A stretch of 49,576 nt of DNA, from NCBI RefSeq assembly GCF_000474745.1, contig NZ_ASJR01000016.1:1-49576 (forward strand), given 5' to 3'. The position numbers and the translations under genes were made by a program. Below are positions 31,068 to 40,192 of this stretch, one piece after another (the stretch's first letter is position 1; each line of letters opens with the position of its first letter). The DNA comes from Chitinivibrio alkaliphilus ACht1 (GTDB lineage Bacteria; Fibrobacterota; Chitinivibrionia; Chitinivibrionales; Chitinivibrionaceae). The notes under the pieces were generated by a model. The model ran no database searches. It saw nothing but the letters and a program-made list of their open reading frames with translations, and was not told where the DNA came from.

Positions 31068-32093
31068 CTATCTTCTCGAATTTCTTCGAAAACTTTCTTC
31101 AATGATCTCCGTAAGGAGTTGCGTATAGCTGTTTCCCTGTGAGAGATACGACTTTGGCAAAAGTGAGGCCGGGGTGAAGCCGGGAAGGGTGTTGACCTCT
31201 AAGACAAAGGGGGTTCCGCCGTGGACTATCATGTCAGTACGGGAGTAGACGGAACATTCAAGGCTGATATGCACCGCTCGCGCTGTTCTCTCGAGAAGCT
31301 CCACGAGTTCAGGAGCATGTGGTACGGGAACAATCTCCTCGGATTTTCCCTTATATTTTGCATCATAATCAAAATATGTTCCCTCCGTGGGTTTGATATA
31401 CACCGGGGGTAAGGCTTGTACACCCTCTGCTGTTTCCATGACGGGACAGGAAAACTCTTCTCCTTCGATATAGGTTTCTACCAATACCGACGGGGCATAC
31501 TGTGAGTACTCTTCGAGAAGACCGTGCAACTCTTCTTTTGTATGGGCAATTCCCATGAGTTTGGAAGAGCCCGATTGTGGGCATTTTACAAAACAGGGAA
31601 ACCCGTGTCGTGCGGCGATATGAGGAATTTTTTCCGGCTCATTTCGATAGAGAGTATAGGGTGGTGTCGGTATACCGCTTGCTTCAAATATTTTCTTGGC
31701 TAAGCCCTTATGCATTCCCAGGGCACTTGCGCTAACTGCACTTCCGGTATAGGCAACGCCAATAGTTTCCAGATATCCTTGAAATACTCCATCTTCTCCA
31801 AATTCTCCGTGGAGGGCATTAAAACAGATATCACAGTTATTCCAGACTGAAACAGCTCCACGTGGTGAATAGGGGCCGCGGAACCGAGAAGATTCTTTCG
31901 GGGTGTGGAGATCTTCCTCGGTGATGGCATCACCTGTTTCGGCAAAGTAGAACTGTCTTTTTTCGTCGATAAGGACAACCGCAGGGATGTATCGTTCACG
32001 ATCAAGATTGCGTAGTATTTCAAGACCTGTTTGCAGGGATATCTCTCGCTCTTGCGACGGGCCTCCCATGGCGATAGTAACATGTTTTTTCAT
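31068..32093 (-). CDS. ddl: D-alanine-D-alanine ligase
   Basis: Cytosolic ATP-grasp enzyme that makes D-Ala-D-Ala for peptidoglycan, 341 residues. It has the N-terminal MGGPSQEREISLQTG loop, NALHGEFGEDGVFQGYLE (about 92-109), GVAYTGSAVSASALGMHKGLAK, the ATP-grasp stretch FPCFVKCPQSGSSKLMGI, VETYIEGEEFSCPV, and the metal and substrate end FVLEVNTLPGFTPASLLPK. The order matches Ddl. The ATG used has AAGGAG about 8-10 bases upstream; the longer frame is not needed. It lies 30 bases or so behind the glyS terminator and is probably a single gene. Confidence 0.93.
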   Translation of the reverse strand: MKKHVTIAMGGPSQEREISLQTGLEILRNLDRERYIPAVVLIDEKRQFYFAETGDAITEEDLHTPKESSRFRGPYSPRGAVSVWNNCDICFNALHGEFGEDGVFQGYLETIGVAYTGSAVSASALGMHKGLAKKIFEASGIPTPPYTLYRNEPEKIPHIAARHGFPCFVKCPQSGSSKLMGIAHTKEELHGLLEEYSQYAPSVLVETYIEGEEFSCPVMETAEGVQALPPVYIKPTEGTYFDYDAKYKGKSEEIVPVPHAPELVELLERTARAVHISLECSVYSRTDMIVHGGTPFVLEVNTLPGFTPASLLPKSYLSQGNSYTQLLTEIIEESFRRNSRR

Positions 32094-32126
32094 CGTATAT
32101 AACTCCTTCTCTGTTTCCTTCAAAAT

Positions 32127-32156
32127 AAAAAATGGGAAGGTTGAAAAACCTTCCCA
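32127..32156 (-). terminator. Rho-independent terminator after glyS
   Basis: A perfect 10-bp stem TGGGAAGGTT/AACCTTCCCA with a 4-base loop, followed on the minus strand by TTTTTTATTTT. It lies between the stop of glyS and the ribosome site of ddl. Confidence 0.85.
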
Positions 32157-32180
32157 CGATAAAATTGGAGAAAAATGGGA

Positions 32181-33716
32181 TCACAGAGCTTTTGCAGCGA
32201 TCAATTTTTCCCGAATCCATGAAAGCGCCTCCGACTCAGCAATGGTAACCTGCTCTTTTGTATCACGGTCACGAATTGTCACGGTTCCCTGTTCGAGTGT
32301 ATCCGTGTCAATGGTAATACACCAGCATGTTCCAATTTCATCTTGCCGTGCATAGCGTTTTCCTATTGAAGAATTTGCTTCCATCTGTGCGGAGATACCA
32401 TTTTGTAAAAACTCTGTGTACAGGGCTTGTGCACGTTCTGGCATGCCGTCACGTTTTACTAAGGGGAGCACCGCCACCTTGTACGGCGCGATGGCTGGGT
32501 GAAAGGAAAGCAACTTCCGTTTTCCCTTACCCTCTCCTTCTTCACGGTAGGCGTCACAGAGAAAGGCGAGGGTTGCACGGTCTGCCCCCGCTGAGGGTTC
32601 GATAACATAGGGGGTATAATGAGTGTTTTCTTGCTCGTCAAAATAGGTAAGATGTTTCCCGCTTCCTTCACTGTGGGCTTTTAAATCGAAGTCGGTTCGA
32701 TTGGCAACACCTTCCAATTCGCTCCAGCCAAAGGGGAATTTATACTCCATATCGACACAGGCCTTTGCATAATGGGCCAGTTCATCTTCAGCGTGATCAC
32801 GGAGGGTGAGGTTTTCCTCTGCGATACCGTGGTTTATATACCATTGATAGCGAGCATCTCTCCAGTAGGAATACCACTCTTCATCCGTACCGGGTTTTAC
32901 AAAGAACTCAAGTTCCATTTGCTCAAACTCCCGTGTACGGAAGGTATAATTTCCCGGAGTAATTTCATTGCGGAAGGATTTTCCTACTTGTCCAATGCCG
33001 AAGGGGATTTTTTTGCGAGTTGCGCGCTGAACATTGACAAAATTTACAAAAATACCTTGGGCTGTTTCGGGGCGAAGATACACCGTGGCAGAACTGTCTT
33101 CTACGGGGCCCATGAAGGTTCGAAAAAGGAGGTTGAAGTTTCGTACTTCTGACAAAAGGCCACCATTTTCCGGGCTAAAGGCGGTTGTATTTGTTACCTC
33201 TTCCATGGTTTCGCCGAGAAGCTCAGCTTTTTCAATGCCATGTTTTACCTTGTAGTACTCGCGCGCAGTTTTTCGTGCCTTATCAAATTGTGCCTTATGA
33301 GTGGCCAGTACTTTGTATTCCCGATCCGATTCTTTCCCGCTTTTTGCGTCCTTGGCTCCGGTAAAGGTAAGGACGGTTCCGCTTTGCGGCTCTATGTGGT
33401 CTGTTCGAAAGCGGTTGCCCGTGAGAAGACAGTCTGCCATGGGATCGGAAAAGCCGTCAAGGTGTCCTGATGATTTCCAAACCTTGGGATGCATGAGTAT
33501 GGAGGCGTCCAAGCCAACCACATCTTCACGCTCTGCGATAACGGACCGCCACCACGCATTTTTCACATTGCGCTTGAGCTCTACCCCTGCCGGACCATAG
33601 TCCCAACAGCTGGTAAGACCACCGTATATCTCGCTGGATTGAAATATGAATCCCCGTCGTTTCGCCAGGGAGATTATCTTTGACATTTTATCGTCTTCAC
33701 GACCGGCTCTTGGCAT
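32181..33716 (-). CDS. glyS: Glycyl-tRNA synthetase (dimeric type)
   Basis: Class II aminoacyl-tRNA synthetase of the homodimeric (eukaryal/Gram-positive) type, 511 residues. It begins with KRRGFIFQSSEIYGGLTSCWDYGPAGVELKRN and carries motif 2 around RNEITPGNYTFRTREFEQMELEFF (about 242-265), preceded by YLRPETAQGIFVNF. Motif 3 (SAGADRATLAFLCDAY) and the C-terminal anticodon-binding domain APYKVAVLPLVKRDGMPE follow. All glycine-recognition acidic residues of the family region are present by eye. AAAGGA lies 8 bases before the ATG at 33716; a second ATG ten codons later has a poorer site. It is transcribed away from the sensor kinase gene. Confidence 0.93.
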   Translation of the reverse strand: MPRAGREDDKMSKIISLAKRRGFIFQSSEIYGGLTSCWDYGPAGVELKRNVKNAWWRSVIAEREDVVGLDASILMHPKVWKSSGHLDGFSDPMADCLLTGNRFRTDHIEPQSGTVLTFTGAKDAKSGKESDREYKVLATHKAQFDKARKTAREYYKVKHGIEKAELLGETMEEVTNTTAFSPENGGLLSEVRNFNLLFRTFMGPVEDSSATVYLRPETAQGIFVNFVNVQRATRKKIPFGIGQVGKSFRNEITPGNYTFRTREFEQMELEFFVKPGTDEEWYSYWRDARYQWYINHGIAEENLTLRDHAEDELAHYAKACVDMEYKFPFGWSELEGVANRTDFDLKAHSEGSGKHLTYFDEQENTHYTPYVIEPSAGADRATLAFLCDAYREEGEGKGKRKLLSFHPAIAPYKVAVLPLVKRDGMPERAQALYTEFLQNGISAQMEANSSIGKRYARQDEIGTCWCITIDTDTLEQGTVTIRDRDTKEQVTIAESEALSWIREKLIAAKAL

Positions 33717-33860
33717 ATAAAATCCTTTGGGTTAAACCGTACTGCACTGGCTAAAATAATATATGCAGAGATGATATTGCGAAGATTGGCTAATTGGTGG
33801 TGCTTTTGTTTTTTCCTTTCCCTCGATCAATTCCTATGGTATACTCATTTTTTTGGAGAT

Positions 33861-35087
33861 ATGAGTACCCTTATGAAAGCACATCCGATTCTTGTTGCTG
33901 ATGATGATATGACTACACAATTACTCCTGCAAAATGCATTGGAGGAGTGGGGCTACTCGGTTATTGTGCGGGATAATGGCATTGAGGCCTTAGAGATTAT
34001 TAATAGCGGTGCTGTTTCTGTTGCCCTGTTAGATTGGGATATGCCTGGCTATGACGGTATTACCGTGTGTCGCCGTCTCATGAAACAGAAGTGTGAGTCC
34101 TCCGTATATCGTATTCTTCTTACGGCGAAGGAAGGGAGTGAAAACATTTCCCGGGGGCTTGAAGCGGGCGCACATGACTACATTATAAAACCCTTTGATC
34201 CAATTATTCTGCAATCGAGGATTCGAGCGGGATTACGCTTTTACAAATTAGAAAAATCTCTCTTTGATCGAAACCGTGCCTTACGCAAATATGCCTTTGA
34301 GATGGAGCGTCTGGCCCAAGAACGGGCGGAACAGCTGATTCACGCAGATCGTTTAACCACCATTGGAATGCTGACGGCGGGGGTGGCCCATGAAGTGAAT
34401 AATCCAAGTACCTTCATCAGCGGGAATATCTCAATTCTGAAAGAGTTATGGCCACTCATACGGCGTGGGCTTCACGGACTTCGTGAAGAGGTTTCTCCTG
34501 AAGATGCTTCTCGCCTCGATTTTGCCATAGAGGAAATTCCCCCCATTCTCTCAGCCATGGAATCGGGGGTGAATCGTATTGGGAAAATCGTCGAGGGGTT
34601 AAAGCTCTATGCCAGAAAAGATTCCATTGAACAAACAGAATTCTCCTTAGCTGCGTTGATACATGATTCGCTCGCCTTGCTGCAGGCATCCTTAAAAAAT
34701 ATAGCCCTTGATCTAGAAGTGGATGACTCGCTTATGGTGTATGGAGATTACCAAAAGGTGGAGCAGGTTCTGGTGAATCTTCTCGTTAACGCCGTAGATG
34801 AGTTACACTCTCTGGAGGGCCGTGAGCAGCGTATTCGTATTGCTACAGAGGAGGATGACAAAGATGTATGGGTACATGTGCATGATACCGGACCGGGCAT
34901 TGCAGAATCGGTGCGGGAAAAACTTTTTTCTCCTTTTTTTACCACCAAAGAGCCGGGAAAAGGGACCGGTTTAGGGTTGTCAATCTGCGCGGGAATTATA
35001 GAACAACATGGAGGAACAATTCGCGCTTCCTCCTCAGAGCTTGGTGGTGCTCTCTTTTCATTCTCAATACCGAAACATTCAACATAA
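33861..35087 (+). CDS. Receiver-histidine kinase (response regulator-sensor fusion)
   Basis: A cytosolic signalling protein of about 408 residues. An N-terminal receiver domain (about 10-130) has ADDD, phosphorylatable Asp58 in LLDWDMPGYDG, the Thr of LLTAKEG and the Lys of YIIKPFDP. A coiled-coil linker is followed by a HisKA domain with H-box His177 (AGVAHEVNNPSTFI), an N-box NLLVNAVDEL, G1 HDTGPGIAE, the F-box FFTTKE and G2 GTGLGLSI. There is no membrane or input sensor domain, so it is probably driven by phosphorylation of its own receiver. The exact start is uncertain: GGAG is 2 bases before ATG 33861 and 14 before ATG 33873. A response regulator gene follows after 11 bases. Confidence 0.9.
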   Translation: MSTLMKAHPILVADDDMTTQLLLQNALEEWGYSVIVRDNGIEALEIINSGAVSVALLDWDMPGYDGITVCRRLMKQKCESSVYRILLTAKEGSENISRGLEAGAHDYIIKPFDPIILQSRIRAGLRFYKLEKSLFDRNRALRKYAFEMERLAQERAEQLIHADRLTTIGMLTAGVAHEVNNPSTFISGNISILKELWPLIRRGLHGLREEVSPEDASRLDFAIEEIPPILSAMESGVNRIGKIVEGLKLYARKDSIEQTEFSLAALIHDSLALLQASLKNIALDLEVDDSLMVYGDYQKVEQVLVNLLVNAVDELHSLEGREQRIRIATEEDDKDVWVHVHDTGPGIAESVREKLFSPFFTTKEPGKGTGLGLSICAGIIEQHGGTIRASSSELGGALFSFSIPKHST

Positions 35088-35098
35088 AGGATGATTGT

Positions 35099-35521
35099 AT
35101 GAAGTATCGTATTCTCATTGTCGATGATGAAAAAGAGATTCGTGATATGCTGTCTCGTCATTTCCGTCTAAAGGGGTATTCCTGTTCAACCGCAGAAGGG
35201 GTTGATGCTGCAGAGGGGGTACTTCAGTCTGAGTTGGTGCATATTGTCATATCAGACATTGTCATGCCGGGTAAATCTGGCACGGAGTTAATGAAGCTGA
35301 TTAATGAAGAGTATCCCATGGTAAAGATTATTATGATAACGGGCTATGTTTCCTTAGAAAACGCTTTAACCTGCATGCGCCGCGGAGCAGACACCTGCAT
35401 TTTTAAGCCGTTGGGAGATCTAACAGAGCTGGATGAGGCCGTGCATCGTGCGGGGGCCTGGCATAGTCGGTGGCTTGAAAAGCTGCATATACTAAAAGAC
35501 AATAGGAGGGGGCATGAGTAA
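35099..35521 (+). CDS. Single-domain response regulator
   Basis: A 140-residue protein consisting of a receiver domain: VDDEKE acid pocket, phosphorylation site Asp53 in VISDIVMPGKSG, Thr in MITGYVS, and Lys in CIFKPLGD. After the receiver there is only a short basic helical tail, so no output domain exists. AAAGGA lies 9 bases before the ATG. Its stop overlaps the CheA-like gene by 8 bases, which ties all three signalling genes into one operon. It may be the CheY-like phosphoacceptor of the CheA-like kinase or of the receiver-kinase. Confidence 0.88.
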   Translation: MKYRILIVDDEKEIRDMLSRHFRLKGYSCSTAEGVDAAEGVLQSELVHIVISDIVMPGKSGTELMKLINEEYPMVKIIMITGYVSLENALTCMRRGADTCIFKPLGDLTELDEAVHRAGAWHSRWLEKLHILKDNRRGHE

Positions 35522-37568
35522 TTCTGAGATTGATCTTGATGTACTCATCGGCTTTATCGACGAAGCGTCAGATGACTTGACCGATGTCTCAGAACATATT
35601 CTGCGTCTGGAAGAAGAAGCCGATCTCGAGACCATCCAAGCCGTGTTTCGTGTATATCACTCACTGAAGGGGAACGCGTCCTATTTTGGACTCTTTCGGG
35701 TTAAGGAGCTCGCCCATGCCTTGGAGCAGGTGTTGGATAAGCTTCGAAATAATGAGTTGTCCCTCTCTGGAACGGTCATAAAGACTCTTTTAGAGGGAAC
35801 ATCCCGTTTAGAAGAGCTCTTTCGAGGAGTCCGCGAAAACAGCGGTGTTGAACCGGCCATATCGGTGGATGACCTTCTGGAAAAATGCACCTCCCTATTT
35901 GCCTCTTCCGGAGAGAGCCTTCTGGAGATTCAAAGAGAGTTGCGTCGTATTAACACAATTCATGAATTAAAAGATCTCGACAGGCTTATTACGTACATCG
36001 ATTCTGTACGGGGAGAAACCACAGAGGGGCATGCTGATACACGTGATGTTCAGCCCCAAGAGGGACGTTCCCTTCCTCTTATCGATACGATTCTTGCGTT
36101 TTTTCTCGAACAGCAAGAGAGCGATCTCCTCTCCGATGCTGATACGGCATGGGTGGAACAGCAGCTTCGGGAGTTACAGGAGGCGTACCAATGGAACGAA
36201 GGGGGGAAAGATCTTCTTGAGAGTGTGTGGGATGATTTTCGCGTTTGTAAAGACACGGTGGGGCTTGATCCACTTATGCGGAGTATTCTCCAGGATAAAT
36301 TAGTAGAGCTGAACTCTGCAGCCTTTGTAAAAACACCGGAGGCCCCGCGGAAAAATAGTTCTCAGGAAGAACCTGATTCACCCCAAAAGATTTCTCACGA
36401 TAAGACCATGCGGGTAAAGGAGTCTACGGTTGACAAATTTTTATCCTTTGTGGGAGAGTTGGTGATTGTAGAAGAGATGTATCGTAATTTTCATGTACAA
36501 CTACTTGATGAATCTCTTACACGGGAAGAGTTACTCTTTCGTCATAAAAAAATCACGGAAAATTTTCAGGGGTTTTCCCGGATGTTGCGTAAATCCATCA
36601 TGGATATTCGAAAGATTAGTATTGGAAAAGTGGTAAAACGTATGCCCACCATTGTGCGTGAGGTGGCGGATACACTGAATAAGAAGATCGTAACAGTGAT
36701 AGAAAATGGCGATATAGAAATAGATAAAACTCTTGTTGAAAAGATTGATGCTCCCTTGGTGCACATGGTGCGTAATTCCGCGGATCACGGTATTGAGCTT
36801 CCAGAGGAGCGTAAAAAGCAGGGGAAGTCGCCGGAAGGTACCATCCGAATTACTGCAGAAGAAGTTGACGGAGATATCCTTATTACGGTTAGTGATGATG
36901 GAGCTGGGGTAGATACCGATAAAATACGGGATAAGGCGGTGTCCATGGGGATTATCACTCCCACTGATACATTGACAGAAGAGGATATTCTGTCTGTAAT
37001 GTTTAGCAGCGGGGTTTCTACTGCCGAGACCGTGACAGATATTTCCGGCAGGGGAGTAGGCATGGATGTGGTGAAAACTGCTATAGAAAGTTCAGGTGGC
37101 TCCATCGGGGTTCACACCGTACGTGGAGCAGGAACCACCTTCACAATAAGTTTACCTGCTTCAGTTACAACACAAATAATTCAGGGGTTGGTTGTGAGCA
37201 GTGCAGGTGAGCGTCTTGTTTTTCCTGTAGAAACGGTTGTCACAACCCTGTCCTCGAAAGACGCACACATACATAGCTACAAAGCAACATCTCATATGAT
37301 GCCCCTGGACGATGAGATTATTGCGGTGAAAAACCTTGCCGATCTAACAGGGAAAGGTCCTGGTACCCAAGACGGGTTTGTTGTTGTGGTGGAAGATTCA
37401 AGCAAGGCTAAAACGGCCTTGCAGGTAGATGCCATTGTTGGTATTAGTCAAATAGTATTAAAGGATATTGGAGAGGCTTTGCAACCGGATTTTATTGCCG
37501 GTGGAGCGGTAATGGGAGATGAGCGTGTTGCCTTGGTTCTTGATGTGGATGCCTTGTGTCAAAGCTAA
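35514..37568 (+). CDS. cheA: CheA-like histidine kinase
   Basis: A 684-residue cytosolic kinase. The N-terminal Hpt domain (about 5-115) has the phosphorylated His49 in YHSLKGNASYFG. A long acidic linker (about 120-290) contains no clear CheY-binding P2. The dimerisation domain begins KESTVDKFLSFVGELVIVEEM. The ATPase domain shows LVHMVRNSADHGIELPEERK (N box), VSDDGAGVD (G1) and GRGVGMDVVKTAI (G2). A CheW-like domain closes the protein (about 545-680). No receptor, CheW, CheR or CheB gene is nearby, so it may serve a non-flagellar pathway such as pilus control; that is inference. It ends overlapping the convergent rsmI gene by 4 bases. Confidence 0.92.
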   Translation: MSNSEIDLDVLIGFIDEASDDLTDVSEHILRLEEEADLETIQAVFRVYHSLKGNASYFGLFRVKELAHALEQVLDKLRNNELSLSGTVIKTLLEGTSRLEELFRGVRENSGVEPAISVDDLLEKCTSLFASSGESLLEIQRELRRINTIHELKDLDRLITYIDSVRGETTEGHADTRDVQPQEGRSLPLIDTILAFFLEQQESDLLSDADTAWVEQQLRELQEAYQWNEGGKDLLESVWDDFRVCKDTVGLDPLMRSILQDKLVELNSAAFVKTPEAPRKNSSQEEPDSPQKISHDKTMRVKESTVDKFLSFVGELVIVEEMYRNFHVQLLDESLTREELLFRHKKITENFQGFSRMLRKSIMDIRKISIGKVVKRMPTIVREVADTLNKKIVTVIENGDIEIDKTLVEKIDAPLVHMVRNSADHGIELPEERKKQGKSPEGTIRITAEEVDGDILITVSDDGAGVDTDKIRDKAVSMGIITPTDTLTEEDILSVMFSSGVSTAETVTDISGRGVGMDVVKTAIESSGGSIGVHTVRGAGTTFTISLPASVTTQIIQGLVVSSAGERLVFPVETVVTTLSSKDAHIHSYKATSHMMPLDDEIIAVKNLADLTGKGPGTQDGFVVVVEDSSKAKTALQVDAIVGISQIVLKDIGEALQPDFIAGGAVMGDERVALVLDVDALCQS

Positions 37569-38266
37569 GGGGTAAATATGTTAGCCCTATCACGAAACTG
37601 CGTGTTAAAGAGTACAACGAGCTCACCTTTTAATTTTCGTTGCCCAATAGTGGTAATAATTTGTTCAGGGGTACCACGGAGAAATTCTTCGTGGCGTTTT
37701 GTTATTTCTCGGGCTATGGTTACAGCGGCATCAGGAAGGAGTTGGTCTAACTCATCTAAGACTTTCATGATACGATGCGGGCTTTCATAAAAAATAACGG
37801 TTCGTTTCTCCGCTGCCATGGAAGAGAAAAACTGTTTTCGTTTTGCAGACTTTGGAGGAAGAAAATTTTCAAAGAGAAACCGATCTGTCGGGAGTCCACT
37901 TGCAATAAGGGCTGAGATGGCAGCTGTTGGCCCGGGAATAGGAGATACGGTGATATTGTTTTGAAGCGCTTTTCGAACAATGTAGAAGGCAGGATCTGCA
38001 ATACCGGGGGTTCCCGCATCCGTAATAAGGGCTAAACTGTCTCCGGAGCATAATCGCTCTATGAAAGAGTCTGTTACACGTTCCTTGTTGTGGTCATGAT
38101 AGGCACGTACAGGGGTGGAAATATGGTATTCTTTCAGTAATTTCCCAGATACTCGCGTGTCTTCCGCAAGAATGCAGGTCACCTCACCAAGTATTTTTCC
38201 TGCTCGAAGCGAGAGGTCTGCGAGATTGCCAATGGGGGTTGCCACAAGATATAAAGTGCCCGTCAT
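37565..38266 (-). CDS. rsmI: 16S rRNA (cytidine-1402-2'-O)-methyltransferase
   Basis: SAM-dependent ribose methylase of 16S rRNA C1402, 233 residues. It starts with GTLYLVATPIGNLADLSLRA, then ILAEDTRVSGKLL, YHDHNKE, LITDAGTPGIADP and PIPGPTAAISALIASGLP, and FYESPHRIMKVLDEL, all classic RsmI blocks of the tetrapyrrole-methylase fold. The ATG at 38266 overlaps the ruvX stop as ATGA; an upstream in-frame start is possible but unnecessary. It is the last gene of the lpxK operon and converges with the CheA-like gene without an obvious terminator. Confidence 0.93.
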   Translation of the reverse strand: MTGTLYLVATPIGNLADLSLRAGKILGEVTCILAEDTRVSGKLLKEYHISTPVRAYHDHNKERVTDSFIERLCSGDSLALITDAGTPGIADPAFYIVRKALQNNITVSPIPGPTAAISALIASGLPTDRFLFENFLPPKSAKRKQFFSSMAAEKRTVIFYESPHRIMKVLDELDQLLPDAAVTIAREITKRHEEFLRGTPEQIITTIGQRKLKGELVVLFNTQFRDRANIFTP

Positions 38267-38676
38267 AGTTCGGAAAGAAACTCCTCGAGAAAAATGCATG
38301 CGGCTATTTTGTCGATGTTCTTTTTGTTGCGCCGCTGTTTTCTTGTTCCCTGTTTTTTCAATAGTCGGTGTGTTGTAACCGAGCTGAGGCTTTCATCTTG
38401 ATACGCATAGGGCTGGGTAAGAGAGAGTTTATCGTAGAGTTTCGCAACAAAGGAACGAACTGCAGCACACATCTCTGTTTCCTGATCATCGTGATCAAGG
38501 GGAAGGCCGAACACCAATTTTTCCGGCTCTTCTTGGCTGATAATCTCCTGGATGCGGGGAAAGGTATCTTCTACCTTTCTGTCAATTGTGCAAACTGGGC
38601 GAGCAATGATTCCGAGGGGGTCTGATACAGCAATGCCAATCCTTCGCATGCCGTAATCGATGGCCATATACTTCAT
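38263..38676 (-). CDS. ruvX: RuvX/YqgF putative Holliday junction resolvase or rRNA nuclease
   Basis: RNase-H-fold nuclease of the YqgF/RuvX family, 137 residues. It opens with MAIDYGMRRIGIAVSDPLG, has VFGLPLDHDDQETEMCAAV in the middle (motif usually 'VVGLP...G') and QDESLSSVTTHRLL for the acidic 'DER.ST' site, ending NIDKIAACIFLEEFL. The conserved aspartates and the glutamate are all visible. In other bacteria it acts in 16S rRNA 5' maturation and possibly recombination. It overlaps both neighbours by 4 bases (ATGA), so it is translationally coupled. Confidence 0.92.
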   Translation of the reverse strand: MKYMAIDYGMRRIGIAVSDPLGIIARPVCTIDRKVEDTFPRIQEIISQEEPEKLVFGLPLDHDDQETEMCAAVRSFVAKLYDKLSLTQPYAYQDESLSSVTTHRLLKKQGTRKQRRNKKNIDKIAACIFLEEFLSEL

Positions 38677-39107
38677 AGAAAGTCGCTGTCAAATTCCTCT
38701 TCATCATCTTTGCGTGAAGTGAGAAAAATGGCAACTCCTACAATGAGGGCTATTAGTATGGCACTAAAGAAGAGGATGAACCGTGTGTTTCCTGCTTCTT
38801 TCAAGCTGATATTAGATTTTTCGTCAATACGACAGTTGATCGTTCGAATCCAGCCGGGGCCACGGCTTGTTTGTACGCGCAACCACTCCGGGCTCGTTTC
38901 GAGTATTTTATAATGGCTATGACGTGGAGCGATCATGAGGATATCAGAGTCGGGGCTGAGGGATTTATAAATATTTCCACTCTGAACTACATAGGCAACT
39001 TTCTCAGCGCGCTCTTCTTCTCCCAAAACAGCCGTAGGCGCAAGAGCTATCATGAGGGGGAGTAAGAGAACCAGTAGGGACGAAAATCTTCGTACGTGTT
39101 TATTCAT
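38673..39107 (-). CDS. Exported SH3-like protein with C-terminal membrane anchor
   Basis: A 144-residue protein: signal peptide (to about 31, APTAVLGEEE), a bacterial SH3 domain (about 38-90: VVQSGNIYKSLSPDSDILMIAPRHSHYKILETSPEWLRVQTSRGPGW in outline), a membrane helix (about 106-127) and a short acidic cytoplasmic tail DDEEEFDSDFL. SH3b domains often bind peptidoglycan, and this topology places the domain in the periplasm. I use the ATG at 39107, which overlaps the lpxK stop by 8 bases; the longer start lacks support. It sits in an otherwise housekeeping operon between lpxK and ruvX. A link between envelope state and operon function is only conjecture. Confidence 0.7.
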   Translation of the reverse strand: MNKHVRRFSSLLVLLLPLMIALAPTAVLGEEERAEKVAYVVQSGNIYKSLSPDSDILMIAPRHSHYKILETSPEWLRVQTSRGPGWIRTINCRIDEKSNISLKEAGNTRFILFFSAILIALIVGVAIFLTSRKDDEEEFDSDFL

Positions 39108-40119
39108 GTGTTTCCTCGCATAATTCGATAATTGCCTTGTCAAGAGACAAAAGCTCCCGCGTATCTACCTGTGTATAAAGATACCAAAAGTTTTTCCTAA
39201 AATCCAATTTTTTTAAATCCAAACGAATAAAATCTTTTTCTGTTGTGCCAATATTTTCCGCTGAAAGAGAGTTTATCCGTTTATAGTCACACTTTCTATA
39301 GGTGTGATGGTCGGAAAATATAATGTGTTTCCCAATTTTTCCAGATTTATTTAAAGAACTCTTTTTAAACCTTTGGGGACGAGCAATGCCTGAAAAGAGA
39401 TCCACCGTTCCTGGTATGTACGTCTTTTTTCTTCCATCGCGCGTATGCACCCAGTGGTGTGCTGTTATGGTAGCACTCAGAATTTGCGGAGGGGTCTTTT
39501 GGGTGGGGAGGAATTGTGTCGGTGTGCAGGAGCGCGTACGCTTCTCGTTATTCATACAAACACAGTGTGTTGCCCGTGAAATGTTGTGGAGTGGTTCGCG
39601 CATTTTTCCTGCAGGGATAAGCTTATCTGTGCGTATGTTAGGGGGCAGCGTAACGATGTCAAGGTGGCGTGCTACCTGCCTGTGCTGGAATCCATCATCC
39701 ATAATATAGACTGGTCGATGAAGTTTTTTTTCTTCCATGGCACGGAGGTTTTTGCTACGATGTGCTCCCACGGCAAGCCATAGGCTGGGATGGCGTCGTT
39801 TTAGCATGAGTGGTTCATCACCAACTTCAGCATAGAAGGTGGACTCTTCCGGGGAAATAATTCGATGTTTGTTTTCTTTTCGTCCATATCCGCGTGTAAC
39901 AAGGACAGGGGTGTATCCCTGGCGACTTACAAGGGAAATTATATGTGAAACCATGGGGGTTTTTCCCGTACCCCCTGCGGAGATTCCTCCCACGCTGATG
40001 GTTGGGCCTGTGGTGGTTGTGTATCCGCCGCGATAGTCGTACCAATGGTTTCGTAACTGAATAGCGGCTCCATACAGTATTGAAAGAAGGGATAAAAGCA
40101 GGTGGAAAAGTTTTTTCAT
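39100..40119 (-). CDS. lpxK: Tetraacyldisaccharide 4'-kinase
   Basis: Inner-membrane-associated kinase that phosphorylates the lipid A disaccharide at 4', 339 residues. An N-terminal hydrophobic helix (about 3-22) is followed by NHWYDYRGG, then PTISVGGISAGGTGKTP (P-loop, about 40-56), PVLVTRGYGRK, VGDEPLMLKR, VGAHRSKN and the catalytic MDDGFQHRQVARHLDIV (about 139-155). The last third is lysine-rich and less conserved. It proves a lipid A pathway and therefore a Gram-negative envelope. It is the first gene of a four-gene minus-strand operon and is divergent from folK. Confidence 0.92.
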   Translation of the reverse strand: MKKLFHLLLSLLSILYGAAIQLRNHWYDYRGGYTTTTGPTISVGGISAGGTGKTPMVSHIISLVSRQGYTPVLVTRGYGRKENKHRIISPEESTFYAEVGDEPLMLKRRHPSLWLAVGAHRSKNLRAMEEKKLHRPVYIMDDGFQHRQVARHLDIVTLPPNIRTDKLIPAGKMREPLHNISRATHCVCMNNEKRTRSCTPTQFLPTQKTPPQILSATITAHHWVHTRDGRKKTYIPGTVDLFSGIARPQRFKKSSLNKSGKIGKHIIFSDHHTYRKCDYKRINSLSAENIGTTEKDFIRLDLKKLDFRKNFWYLYTQVDTRELLSLDKAIIELCEETHE

Positions 40120-40192
40120 GGGTATTCACCGGAGTTGTCAGATAGTATTTTACTTGTATGCTAAATATACATTGTTGAGAACAGGAGCACGT

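Noticed and set aside
30982-31105. 40-residue lipoprotein-like plus-strand peptide
   Set aside because: It overlaps the 3' end of ddl on the other strand and has no clear ribosome site or homologue.
38830-38850. GTTCGAATCC resembling a tRNA T-loop
   Set aside because: It lies within the coding sequence of the SH3 membrane protein, and no acceptor or anticodon stem surrounds it.
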